NCBI RefSeq assembly: GCF_000067165.1
Contig: NC_010162.1
Coordinates: forward strand, 11,086,501 to 11,150,500
Length of the DNA stretch: 64,000 nt
DNA from: Sorangium cellulosum So ce56
GTDB taxonomy: Bacteria > Myxococcota_A > Polyangia > Polyangiales > Polyangiaceae
Reading direction: 5' to 3'
Of this stretch, positions 52,084-60,600 are shown in pieces. Within the stretch, counting starts at the first letter, position 1. The number at the start of each line of letters is the position of its first letter. A program made the translations under genes and the position numbers. Below the pieces are notes generated by a model. It was not told the DNA's origin. It did not search any database and saw only the letters and a list, made by a program, of their open reading frames with translations.

Positions 52084-54150
52084 GTGGCGTACGAGGATCT
52101 GCGACGTCGCGCGGCCGAGCTCGCCGCGATCGGGCAGCGCGACCGCGGCGCCGCGCTCCTCGCGGCGGCCGGCGATCACGCGGGCGCCTCCGAGCTGCTC
52201 GAGCGCGTCTGCGACTTCGCCGGCGCGGCCCGGGAGGCGCTGGCAGCCGGGGACCCGGCCCGCGCCGCGCTGATGGCCGCGCTCGGCGGCGACGAGGCGC
52301 TCGCGCGCGAGGCGCTCGAGCGGATCGCCGCCACGTCGCCCCGGGACGCCGCGCTGCGCGCCGCCGCCGACCTCGCGGCGCGCGGGTTCTCGCGCCACGC
52401 GGGCGCGCTGTTCGCGGCGCTCGGCGCTCACGCGGCGGCCGCGGAGGCGTTCACCGCGGCCCACGACGCGTGCCGCGCCGCCGAGAGCTTCGAGCTCGCC
52501 GGCCGCCCCGCCGACGGCGCGCGGGTGCTCGAGGCCGCGCTCCGCCGCCGCCCGGGCGACGCGGCGGCGTGGCTCGCGCTGGGCGAGCTGCTCGCGCGCC
52601 ACGGCCGCACCGAGGCCGCCGTGCGGGCGCTGCAGCAGCTGCCGCCCGCCGCCGCCGAGCGGGCCCGCGCGCTGCCGCTGCTCGGCCGCTGCCTGAGCGA
52701 GCTCGGGCTCGAGGACGCCGCGCGGACCGTCCGCGACGAGCTCGCCCGGCTCGATCCGCCCGGCCAGGAGGCGCTCTCGTCGCGAGGCGCCGCTCCCGGC
52801 AGCGCCGCCGCGGGCGCTCCTCCCGCGGGCCCCGCGCCCGTCGGGCCGCTCCTCTTCGGGCGCTATGAGACCCTGCGCGAGGTCACGGCCACGCCCCACG
52901 CGCGCGTGGTGGAGGCGCGCGACCGGATCACGGCGGAGCGCGTCGCCGTGAAGATCTTCGCGGGCGCGGCGTTCGGAGCGGGCCGCGACGCGCTCCTCCG
53001 GTTCGAGCGCGAGGCGCGCGCCCTCGCCCAGCTCCGGCACCCGAACGTCGTCGCGCTCCGCGCGTACCACCCCGAAGGGCCGGCCATGGTGCTCGCCTGG
53101 ATGACGGGCGGGTCCCTGATCGAGCGGCTGCGGGGAGAGCCGGTCACGCCAGCGCGCGCCGTCGAGATCGCGGGCGCGCTCCTCTCCGCGCTCGGCGAGG
53201 CGCACCGCCTCGGCATCCTCCACCGCGACGTGAAGCCGAGCAACGTGCTCTTCGACGAGATCGGGACGGCTCACCTCGCGGATTTCGGCGCGGCGCACCT
53301 CGGCGATCTCTCGTCCACCGCCACGGCGGGCGCGATCGGGACGTTCGCGTACATGTCGCCGGAGCAGCGCATGGGCCGACCGGCGACGCTGGCGAGCGAT
53401 CTGTACGGCGTCGGCGCGGTGCTCGCCGAGCTGCTCACCGGAGAGCCGCCCGCCCCCGCCGTGCGCGGGCGGCTCGATCCCGCGCCGAGCGAGGTCCATC
53501 CGGACCTCACGGCGGCCCACGACGCGGCCGTGGCGGCGCTGCTCGCGGAGGACCCCGCCGCGCGCCCGGCCGACGCGTTCGAGGCGCGGCGCGCGATCAC
53601 CGCGATGGCCTGGCCAGAGCGCCCGCGGCCGCGGCGGTCGCGCGGGAGCGGCCGGCCCCGATCGAGCGACGCGCCGCCGGCGACGGCGGCCCGGCTCGCG
53701 GCGACCCTGGAGGTCGGCGACAGCCGGGACACGGAGGGGCGCTGGCACGACGCCTGGCTCGATCGCGACGTCCTCGTGCTCCAGCTCGACGACGCGACCC
53801 TCGCCCGGGCCCGGGCCTTCGCGCGCGCCGGCCACGCGGCCTTGACGTCCGTCCTCCGGGTCGATCTCGCGAGCGGCGAGGTCTGGGTGGCGCTGCCCCA
53901 GGGCCGCGCGCTCGCCGACGAGGCGCGCGCGCTGACCAGGGCCCAGCGCGCGCGCCTCGGCGAGGCCATCGCGGCGCTCCACGCGGCCGGAGGCGCGCAC
54001 GGGTGCATCGACAGCCAGCACCTTTACGTCCACGACGGCGAGCTCACGCTGGCCTATCCGCGCGAGGCTCCCGGCGACGTGGAGGAGCTCGCGTCGCGGG
54101 ATCTCGCGGCGCTCCAGGAGCTCGACAGGAACGCGCTGGACGAGCTCTAG
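52084..54150 (+). CDS. Serine/threonine protein kinase with N-terminal TPR-like repeats and C-terminal pseudokinase-like domain
   Basis: A 688-residue cytoplasmic protein. Residues 1-220 are Ala-rich helical repeats of TPR type (ACRAAESFELAGRPADGARVLEAALRRRPGDAAAWLALGELL). Residues about 255-520 form a kinase: Lys290 in VAVKIF, HRDVKPSN (380-387), DFG (400-402), YMSPEQ and DLYGVGAVLAELLTG. The Gly-rich loop is degenerate (VTATPHARVVEA). Residues about 540-688 look like a second kinase fold without a catalytic Asp: AIAALHAAGGAHGCIDSQHLYVHDGELTLAYP parallels the catalytic loop and DFG region. No transmembrane segment. The start is GTG 52084. A 35-bp tandem duplication covers the stop codon. Confidence 0.88.
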   Translation: MAYEDLRRRAAELAAIGQRDRGAALLAAAGDHAGASELLERVCDFAGAAREALAAGDPARAALMAALGGDEALAREALERIAATSPRDAALRAAADLAARGFSRHAGALFAALGAHAAAAEAFTAAHDACRAAESFELAGRPADGARVLEAALRRRPGDAAAWLALGELLARHGRTEAAVRALQQLPPAAAERARALPLLGRCLSELGLEDAARTVRDELARLDPPGQEALSSRGAAPGSAAAGAPPAGPAPVGPLLFGRYETLREVTATPHARVVEARDRITAERVAVKIFAGAAFGAGRDALLRFEREARALAQLRHPNVVALRAYHPEGPAMVLAWMTGGSLIERLRGEPVTPARAVEIAGALLSALGEAHRLGILHRDVKPSNVLFDEIGTAHLADFGAAHLGDLSSTATAGAIGTFAYMSPEQRMGRPATLASDLYGVGAVLAELLTGEPPAPAVRGRLDPAPSEVHPDLTAAHDAAVAALLAEDPAARPADAFEARRAITAMAWPERPRPRRSRGSGRPRSSDAPPATAARLAATLEVGDSRDTEGRWHDAWLDRDVLVLQLDDATLARARAFARAGHAALTSVLRVDLASGEVWVALPQGRALADEARALTRAQRARLGEAIAALHAAGGAHGCIDSQHLYVHDGELTLAYPREAPGDVEELASRDLAALQELDRNALDEL

Positions 54151-54185
54151 AGGAGCTCGACAGGAACGCGCTGGACGAGCTCTAG
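54116..54185 (+). repeat. Exact 35-bp tandem duplication over the kinase stop codon
   Basis: The 35 bases 54116-54150, which end in the stop TAG, are repeated without change at 54151-54185. The second copy lies wholly after the stop, so the protein is not altered. Confidence 0.97.
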
Positions 54186-54220
54186 ACCGATGAACGAGGG
54201 CGGAGGCGGCGCCACGCGAG

Positions 54221-54237
54221 GCCCGCGATGCGCGGGC
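54221..54237. terminator. Short GC hairpin between convergent genes
   Basis: GCCCGCG (54221-54227), loop ATG, CGCGGGC (54231-54237), followed by a G-rich run. It lies between the kinase stop and the end of the convergent lipoprotein gene. Confidence 0.45.
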
Positions 54238-54261
54238 GCGGGGGGTGTCCGGAGCGCCGGC

Positions 54262-54618
54262 TCAGTTCGGCGGAGACGGGGCGGGCGCCGGCTGCGGCGG
54301 CGAGATGCGCCCGCCAGGCGAGGTGCAGGTGCCCCCGTACTCGTCGCGCTTGGTGATGTCGTAGCAGCAGTAATCGCCGTCGTACTCGGCCTCGCTGTCG
54401 ACCGACGCGACCTCGCCGCCGCACGAGTCGCTTCCGAAATAGGCGAGCGCCTCGTCCTGGGAGGGGCATGCCCGCCCGTTCTCGGTCCACTCGATCTCGG
54501 TGTATTCGAAGCACCCGACCTTGTCGCACCCCGTTGTCGCGAGGGTGAGCGCCAGGGCTGCGAGCTGGAGGGCCCGGACCGGGCAACGCGCGAGGGCCGA
54601 ACGGATCGTCGAGATCAT
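54262..54618 (-). CDS. Small Cys-containing lipoprotein
   Basis: A 118-residue predicted lipoprotein: signal ALQLAALALTLATTGC, then a compact domain with eight or so cysteines (CDKVGCFEYTEIEWTENGRACPS, DSCGGEVAS, YCCYDITKRDEYGGTC) and a Pro-rich tail. ATG 54618 has GGGAGA about six bases upstream; the longer frame adds 46 Arg-rich residues and is rejected. Probably a disulfide-stabilised envelope protein; no family recognised. Confidence 0.75.
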   Translation of the reverse strand: MISTIRSALARCPVRALQLAALALTLATTGCDKVGCFEYTEIEWTENGRACPSQDEALAYFGSDSCGGEVASVDSEAEYDGDYCCYDITKRDEYGGTCTSPGGRISPPQPAPAPSPPN

Positions 54619-54801
54619 GGATTCTCCCGGACACACGGGCGCTGCGCGCGCCCCGAGCAAGCATACTCCGGTTCGGACGAAGCCGGCTGCCCCGGAGAGG
54701 ATCGAGCAGGGTCGCGTCGCGCGGCGGCGTGCGCCTCGCCGCGCGGCGCGGCGCACGCCGCGCCTCCTGGTCGATCAGGACCGGGTGGAGTACACGACAG
54801 C

Positions 54802-56475
54802 ATGACGACCGGAGAGCAGGGGGCCCGGGTGGTGCGCGCGCCGCGGGGAAGCGAGCGGAGCTGCAAGGGGTGGATCCAGGAGGCCGCGCTCCGGATGCTC
54901 CACAACAACCTCGATCCGGAGGTCGCGGAGCGCCCCGACGATCTCGTCGTCTACGGCGGCACCGGGAAGGCGGCGCGATCGTGGGAGGCGTTCGACGTGA
55001 TCGTCCGCGAGCTCCGGGAGCTCGCGGACGACGAGACGCTCCTCGTGCAGTCGGGCAAGGCGGTGGGCCGCTTCCGCACGCACCCGGACGCGCCCCGCGT
55101 GCTGCTCGCGAACTCGAACCTCGTGGGCCGGTGGGCGACGTGGGACGAGTTCCGCCGGCTCGAGGCGCTCGGCCTGACCATGTACGGGCAGATGACCGCG
55201 GGCTCCTGGATCTACATCGGCTCGCAGGGCATCGTGCAGGGCACCTACGAGACGTTCGTCGCGGCGCGGAAGGCGCACGCGGCGCGCGCCCCGGGCGGCG
55301 GGCGCTGGGTGCTCACCGCGGGGCTCGGCGGCATGGGCGGCGCGCAGCCGCTCGCCGCGACCATGGCGGGCATGGCCTGCCTCGGCGTCGAGATCGACCC
55401 GGCGCGCATCGAGAAGCGGCTCCGCACCCGCTACGTCGACGAGCGCATCGACGATCTCGACCGCGCCCTCGACGCCGTCCTCGAGAGCGTCCAGCGCGGG
55501 GCGCCGCGCTCGATCGCCCTCTGCGGCAACGCCGCCGACGTCTACCCGGAGCTCGTGCGCCGCGGCGTCACGCCCGACCTCGTCACCGAGCAGACCGCGG
55601 CGCACGATCCGCTCGTCGGCTACGTCCCGCCGGGGCTCACGCTCGAGCAGGCGGCGGAGCTCCGCGCCCGCGATCCCGTGGAGTACGTCGCGCGCGCGAA
55701 GGCGGGGATGCGGAGGGAGGTCGAGGCGATGCTCGCGATGCAGCGGCGCGGGGCCGAGGTCTTCGACTACGGCAACAACATCCGCACCTGCGCGATGGAG
55801 GCGGGCGCCGAGGACGCGTTCGCGATCCCCGGCTTCGTGCCGGCGTACGTGCGCGAGCTGTTCTGCCAGGGCAAGGGCCCGTTCCGGTGGGTCGCGCTCT
55901 CGGGCGATCCCGAGGACATCCTCGCCACCGACCGCGCGGTGCTCGAGGCGGTCCCGGGCGACGCCGATCTCCGCCGCTGGATCGAGCTCGCGGAGCAGAA
56001 GATCGCGTTCCAGGGGCTCCCGTCGCGGATCTGCTGGCTCGGCTACGGCGATCGCGCGAAGGTCGGGCTCGCCTTCAACGAGCTCGTCCGCGCCGGCCGG
56101 GTGAAGGCGCCGATCGTGATCGGGCGCGACCACCTCGACTGCGGGTCGGTCGCGTCGCCGTTCCGCGAGACGGAGGCGATGAAGGACGGCTCCGACGCGA
56201 TCGCCGACTGGGCGATCCTCAACGCGCTCGCGAACACGGCGGGCGGCGCGTCGTGGGTGAGCTTCCACCACGGCGGCGGCGTCGGGATCGGCAACTCGCT
56301 GCACGCCGGGATGGTGATCGTCGCCGACGGCACCGAGGCCGCTCGGCAGAGGCTCGAGCGGGTGCTCACCATCGATCCGGGGATGGGGATCATCCGGCAC
56401 GCCGACGCGGGCTACGAGACGGCGTGCCGCGTGGCGGAGGAGAAGGGCGTCCGGGTGCCGCACCGGGCAGGGTGA
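54802..56475 (+). CDS. hutU: Urocanate hydratase
   Basis: Second enzyme of histidine breakdown: converts urocanate to imidazolone propionate using tightly bound NAD+. The 557 residues match the family end to end: LRMLHNNLDPEVAE, VVYGGTGKAARSWEAF, GSWIYIGSQGIVQGTYETF, GLGGMGGAQPLAATMAG, FDYGNNIRTCAMEAGAEDAFAIPGFVPAYVR and RDHLDCGSVASPFRETEAM...SFHHGGGVGIGNSLHAG. ATG 54802 has GGTGGAG upstream. No other hut gene is in the window. Its last 86 bases overlap the 3' end of the convergent endonuclease gene. Confidence 0.96.
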   Translation: MTTGEQGARVVRAPRGSERSCKGWIQEAALRMLHNNLDPEVAERPDDLVVYGGTGKAARSWEAFDVIVRELRELADDETLLVQSGKAVGRFRTHPDAPRVLLANSNLVGRWATWDEFRRLEALGLTMYGQMTAGSWIYIGSQGIVQGTYETFVAARKAHAARAPGGGRWVLTAGLGGMGGAQPLAATMAGMACLGVEIDPARIEKRLRTRYVDERIDDLDRALDAVLESVQRGAPRSIALCGNAADVYPELVRRGVTPDLVTEQTAAHDPLVGYVPPGLTLEQAAELRARDPVEYVARAKAGMRREVEAMLAMQRRGAEVFDYGNNIRTCAMEAGAEDAFAIPGFVPAYVRELFCQGKGPFRWVALSGDPEDILATDRAVLEAVPGDADLRRWIELAEQKIAFQGLPSRICWLGYGDRAKVGLAFNELVRAGRVKAPIVIGRDHLDCGSVASPFRETEAMKDGSDAIADWAILNALANTAGGASWVSFHHGGGVGIGNSLHAGMVIVADGTEAARQRLERVLTIDPGMGIIRHADAGYETACRVAEEKGVRVPHRAG

Positions 56476-57352
56476 CCGGCTCCGCCGCGCCCTCGAGGGC
56501 GCGCAGCCGCGCGATCTCCTCCAGGTAGCCGCGCCGCTCCTTCGAGAGCGGCGGCAGCTCGATCACCGCCGGGACGCGCGCGAGCCGCGCGTCGTTCGCG
56601 AGGCGCCAGAACGGCGCGAGCCCCATCTCCCCGTCGCCGACGCGCTCGTGCCGATCGACCCGCTGGCCGAGCGCCGCCTTCGAGTCGTTCACGTGCATGC
56701 ACTGCAGCCGATGAAGCCCGAGCAGCCGGCCGAAGTCGCTCCAGAACCGCTCGTAGCCGGCCTCGCTCCGGAGGTCGTGCCCCGCCGCGAAGGCGTGCTG
56801 CGTGTCGATGCAGACCCCGAGCCGCGACCCCTCCGGCCCGGCGCGCTCGATCATCGCGGCGATCTGATCGACGCGGTCGCCGAGGGTCGACCCCTGCCCG
56901 GCCGTGTTCTCGATGCACAGCCGCGCGCGGAGCCCCTTCCCGCGAGAGAGCACGATCGACAGGCTCTCGCCGATGCGGTCGAGGCCGGCCTCCTCGCCGA
57001 GGCTGCGGTGCGCGCCCGGATGGAACACCACGAAGTCGATCCCGAGCGCGTCGCACCGCGCGAGCTCCTGGAACAGCGCTTCCCGCGAGCGCTCGAGGAT
57101 CGCGGCGTCGTCAGCGCACAGGTTGATGAGGTAGCTCGCGTGGGCGAGTGTTCGGCCCACGCCCGCGCCCGCGCCGGCCCACGCCGCGCGCGCGGCGCGA
57201 AACGCGGCGATCTGCTCCGCGCTCAGCGCCGGCTCCCGCCACTGGCCCGAGACCTTGGTGAAGATCTGCACCACCTCGCAGCGGTCCTCCCCCGCCAGCG
57301 CGATCGCGCGGTGAAGGCCGCCAGCCACGGACTCGTGCGCGCCGAAGATCAT
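56390..57352 (-). CDS. nfo: Endonuclease IV (AP endonuclease)
   Basis: Cuts DNA 5' to abasic sites in base excision repair, with three zinc ions. The 320 residues show the family blocks FGAHESVAGGLHRAI, VQIFTKVSGQW, HASYLINLCADD, FVVFHPGAH, LCIENTAGQGSTLG, GVCIDTQHAFAAGHDL and MHVNDSKAALGQRVDRHERVGDGEMG. Usual length is about 280; the extra C-terminal 35 residues (Pro/Arg-rich) are coded in the region overlapping hutU and are probably not conserved. The start MIFGAHES is standard; 163 upstream codons of the same frame are non-coding. Confidence 0.93.
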   Translation of the reverse strand: MIFGAHESVAGGLHRAIALAGEDRCEVVQIFTKVSGQWREPALSAEQIAAFRAARAAWAGAGAGVGRTLAHASYLINLCADDAAILERSREALFQELARCDALGIDFVVFHPGAHRSLGEEAGLDRIGESLSIVLSRGKGLRARLCIENTAGQGSTLGDRVDQIAAMIERAGPEGSRLGVCIDTQHAFAAGHDLRSEAGYERFWSDFGRLLGLHRLQCMHVNDSKAALGQRVDRHERVGDGEMGLAPFWRLANDARLARVPAVIELPPLSKERRGYLEEIARLRALEGAAEPVTLPGAAPGRPSPPPRGTPSRSPRRRAG

Positions 57353-57626
57353 GGGCCGCACTGCTTGGGGCGCTTCCCCGCCGCCGGCAAGGCATTGCCC
57401 CGAGCCCACCGGATCTGCCACGGCCCCCGCCATCCGCGCGCACCCGGGCGCCCTCACGCAGAAGGGCAACGCCCGGGCCGCCTCGTCCGTCCCCCTGCGA
57501 TGACCCCGATTCCGCGAGCAAATCGAGCAAACCGCATGCCGGCAGGGCGCGAACCCCGGTTCGCGGCACCTCACCCTTGACGCGTTCCTGCCCAGGCGCG
57601 AATTGAGCGGCCTTCCTGGAGTCTCG

Positions 57627-60600
57627 ATGAGCCATATGGGTGTTACGAACGGGGCCGGCGCCGGAGAGGCAGCGCCGGGGTCGCCGGGTGGGGCCAAGGG
57701 CGAGGAAACCGCGGCGGCCCCGCCGCTGGTGCCGTCGCACGTGCTCTCGGGCAAGCGGCTCGTGGTGGTCGGAGGGACCGGCTTCCTCGGCAAGGTCTGG
57801 CTGGCCATGCTGCTCGCGAGGTTCCCGGAGATCGCCCACATCTACCTGCTCGTCCGGGCCAAGGAGAACCAGTCGCCGGAGGAGCGCTTCTGGTCGCAGA
57901 TCGTGACCTCGCCGGTCTTCGACCCGATCCGCGAGCAGTACCCCGGGCCCGCCTTCGAGGAGTACCTGCGGCAGAAGATCACGCCCATGAACGGCAACGT
58001 CGGCCTGCCGCTGCTCGGGCTGGGCGACCGCGTGGGTGAGCTCACGGGCAACATCGCCGCGGTCGTGAACGTGGCCGGCGTCGTCGACTTCAACCCGCCG
58101 CTCGACGAGGCGCTCGAGGTCAACGCGTTCGGCATCAGCAACCTCGTCGAGCTCGCGCGGACCCTCGGGGCCAAGGTGATGCACACGAGCACCTGCTTCG
58201 TCGCAGGCTACCGCTCCGGGCTCATCGAGGAGAACCACCCGTCCGAGATCCCCTTCCCCCGCGCCGCGGGCGAGACGTGGTTCGGCGCCGCCTGCCCGAA
58301 GCGGACCCTCGATCGGTCGCACTGGGATCCGCAGCGCGAGATCAGCGAGTGCCTCGACCTCGTGCAGCAGGCGCGCCAGCGGTGCGAGGACGCCTTCCGG
58401 CAGAGCGCCTTCCTCGACGAGGCCAAGGCCAACCTGGCCGCGCGCAGCGAGCCGTGCCGGGGCAGCGCGCTCGAGAACGAGCTCGCCAGGGTGAAGCGCA
58501 AGTTCATCAAGGACCGGCTCATCGAGGCCGGCAAGGAGCGCGCGCTCTTCTGGGGGTGGACCAACATCTACACCTACACGAAGAGCATCGGCGAGCAGGT
58601 CCTCGCGAGCTCCGGGCTGCCCTTCACCATCGTCCGCCCCGCCGTCGTCGAGACCGCCGTCGAGTTCCCGTTCACCGGCTGGAACGAGGGGATCAACACC
58701 TCGGCGCCGTACCTCTACCTCGCCTCGAAGGGGCAGGTGCAGTTCCCGGGCGACCACGACGTGCGGCTCGACCTCATCCCGGTCGACATGACCGCGAGCG
58801 GCATGATCGCCTCGCTCTGCGAGCTCATCGAGGGCCGCGCGCCCGCGGTGTACCAGTACGGATCGACCGACACGAACGGCTGCCGCGTGACGCGCTACCT
58901 GGAGCTCGCCGGGCTCTACAAGCGGCGGCAGGTGTTCGAGGGGAAGAAGACCTCGCTCTTCGACGTCGTGTCATCCCGGTTCGAGCCGCGCGGGCTGACC
59001 CGGCAGCAGTACGGCGCGCACGGCGCGCGCGCCATCGAGGGCGCGCTCCGCGGCCTGGGCGGCCTGCTCAAGACGGCGAGCGTCGGCCCCGCCGCGGCCC
59101 TCCTCAAGCCGGCGGCTGCCGCGCTCGAGAACGCCGCCAGGACCGAGCAGAAGACGGCCACGCTCCTCGAGGTCTTCATGCCGTTCGTCGCCGAGGGCGA
59201 CTGGGTCTACTCCTGCGCCAACACGCGCGCGGCGATGGCCCGCATGCCCCCCGAGGAGCGGGCGCGCTTCGTCTGGGCCCCCGAGAAGATCGACTGGCGT
59301 GACTACATCTGGAACGTCCACCTCCCCGGCCTGGAGAAGTGGGCCTTCCCGCTCATGGAGGAGATGCTCCGCCGGGAGATCAAGCCGCTCCGGCCCTACG
59401 ACAGCCTGGTCGACCTGCTCGACGAGGTCGCCGAGCGCTTCGATCACGCGCTCTCGGTGCAGCGGTTCGAGCAGGACGGGCTCTCGCGCACGAGCTACCG
59501 CGAGCTCCGCGACGCGGCCTGCATGACCGCCGCGCGCCTCGCCGCGCTCGGCGTCCGCCGCGGCGATCGCGTGGCGCTCTCCGGCGCGAACCAGCCGGCG
59601 TGGCCCGTCGCCTACTTCGGCATCCTCCGCGCAGGCGCCGTCGCCGTCCCGATCGATCCCGGGCTCGACGCGAAGGCGTTCGCGGACGTCCTCCGCTCGT
59701 CGACGGCGAAGGTCGTCCTCTGGGACGGCGGCGTGGCGGAGAGGCTCGGCGCCGACGTGCGCGCGGCGCTGCCGAACCTTCACGCCTTCGACATGGTCGG
59801 GTTCGCCGAGGGCCAGGTGCCCGACCTGGGCCCGGCCTCCGGCGACGGGCTCGCGCCCCCGGACGTGCGCGTGGGCAGCCAGGACGTCGCGAGCGTCGTC
59901 TACACGAGCGGCACGACCGGGGAGCCGAAGGGCGTGCTGCTGACGCACGGCAACTTCACGGCGCTGCTGGCCTCGCTGGCGCCGCTGTTCCCGCTCAAGG
60001 CGAGCGACCGCGTGCTCAGCGTGCTGCCGCTCCACCAGACCTTCGAGGTCACCTGCGGCCTGCTCCTGCCGCTGTCGCAGGGCGCGCGGATCATCTACCT
60101 CGACGAGGTCTCGGCCGATCGGGTGAGCGACGGGCTGAAGAAGGCGCGCGTCACGGCGATGGTCGGCGTGCCCGCGCTCTGGCAGATGCTGGAGCGCCAG
60201 ATCGTCGCCAGGGTGAAGGAGCAGGGGCCCGCCGCGGCCACCGCGTTCAGCTGGGCCATGGAGCTGAACCGCATGCTCGGCAAGCGCCTGGGCCTGAACG
60301 CGGGGCGCCTCTTCTTCGGCAGCGTCCACGACGCGCTCGGCGGCAACGTCCGCTTCCTCATCTCGGGCGGCGCGGCGCTCCCCAGGGACACGGCCGCCGT
60401 GTTCAAGGGGCTCGGCCTGCCGCTCGCCGAGGGCTACGGCCTGACCGAGGCGGCGCCGCTCCTGACCGTCACCAAGCCCTCGCCGGCGGCGAGCCCGGGG
60501 AACGTCGGCAAGCCGATCCCCGGGGTGAAGATCAAGATCGCGAACCCGGACGCGAACGGCGTCGGCGAGGTGCTCGCGCGCGGCCCCAACGTCATGAAGG

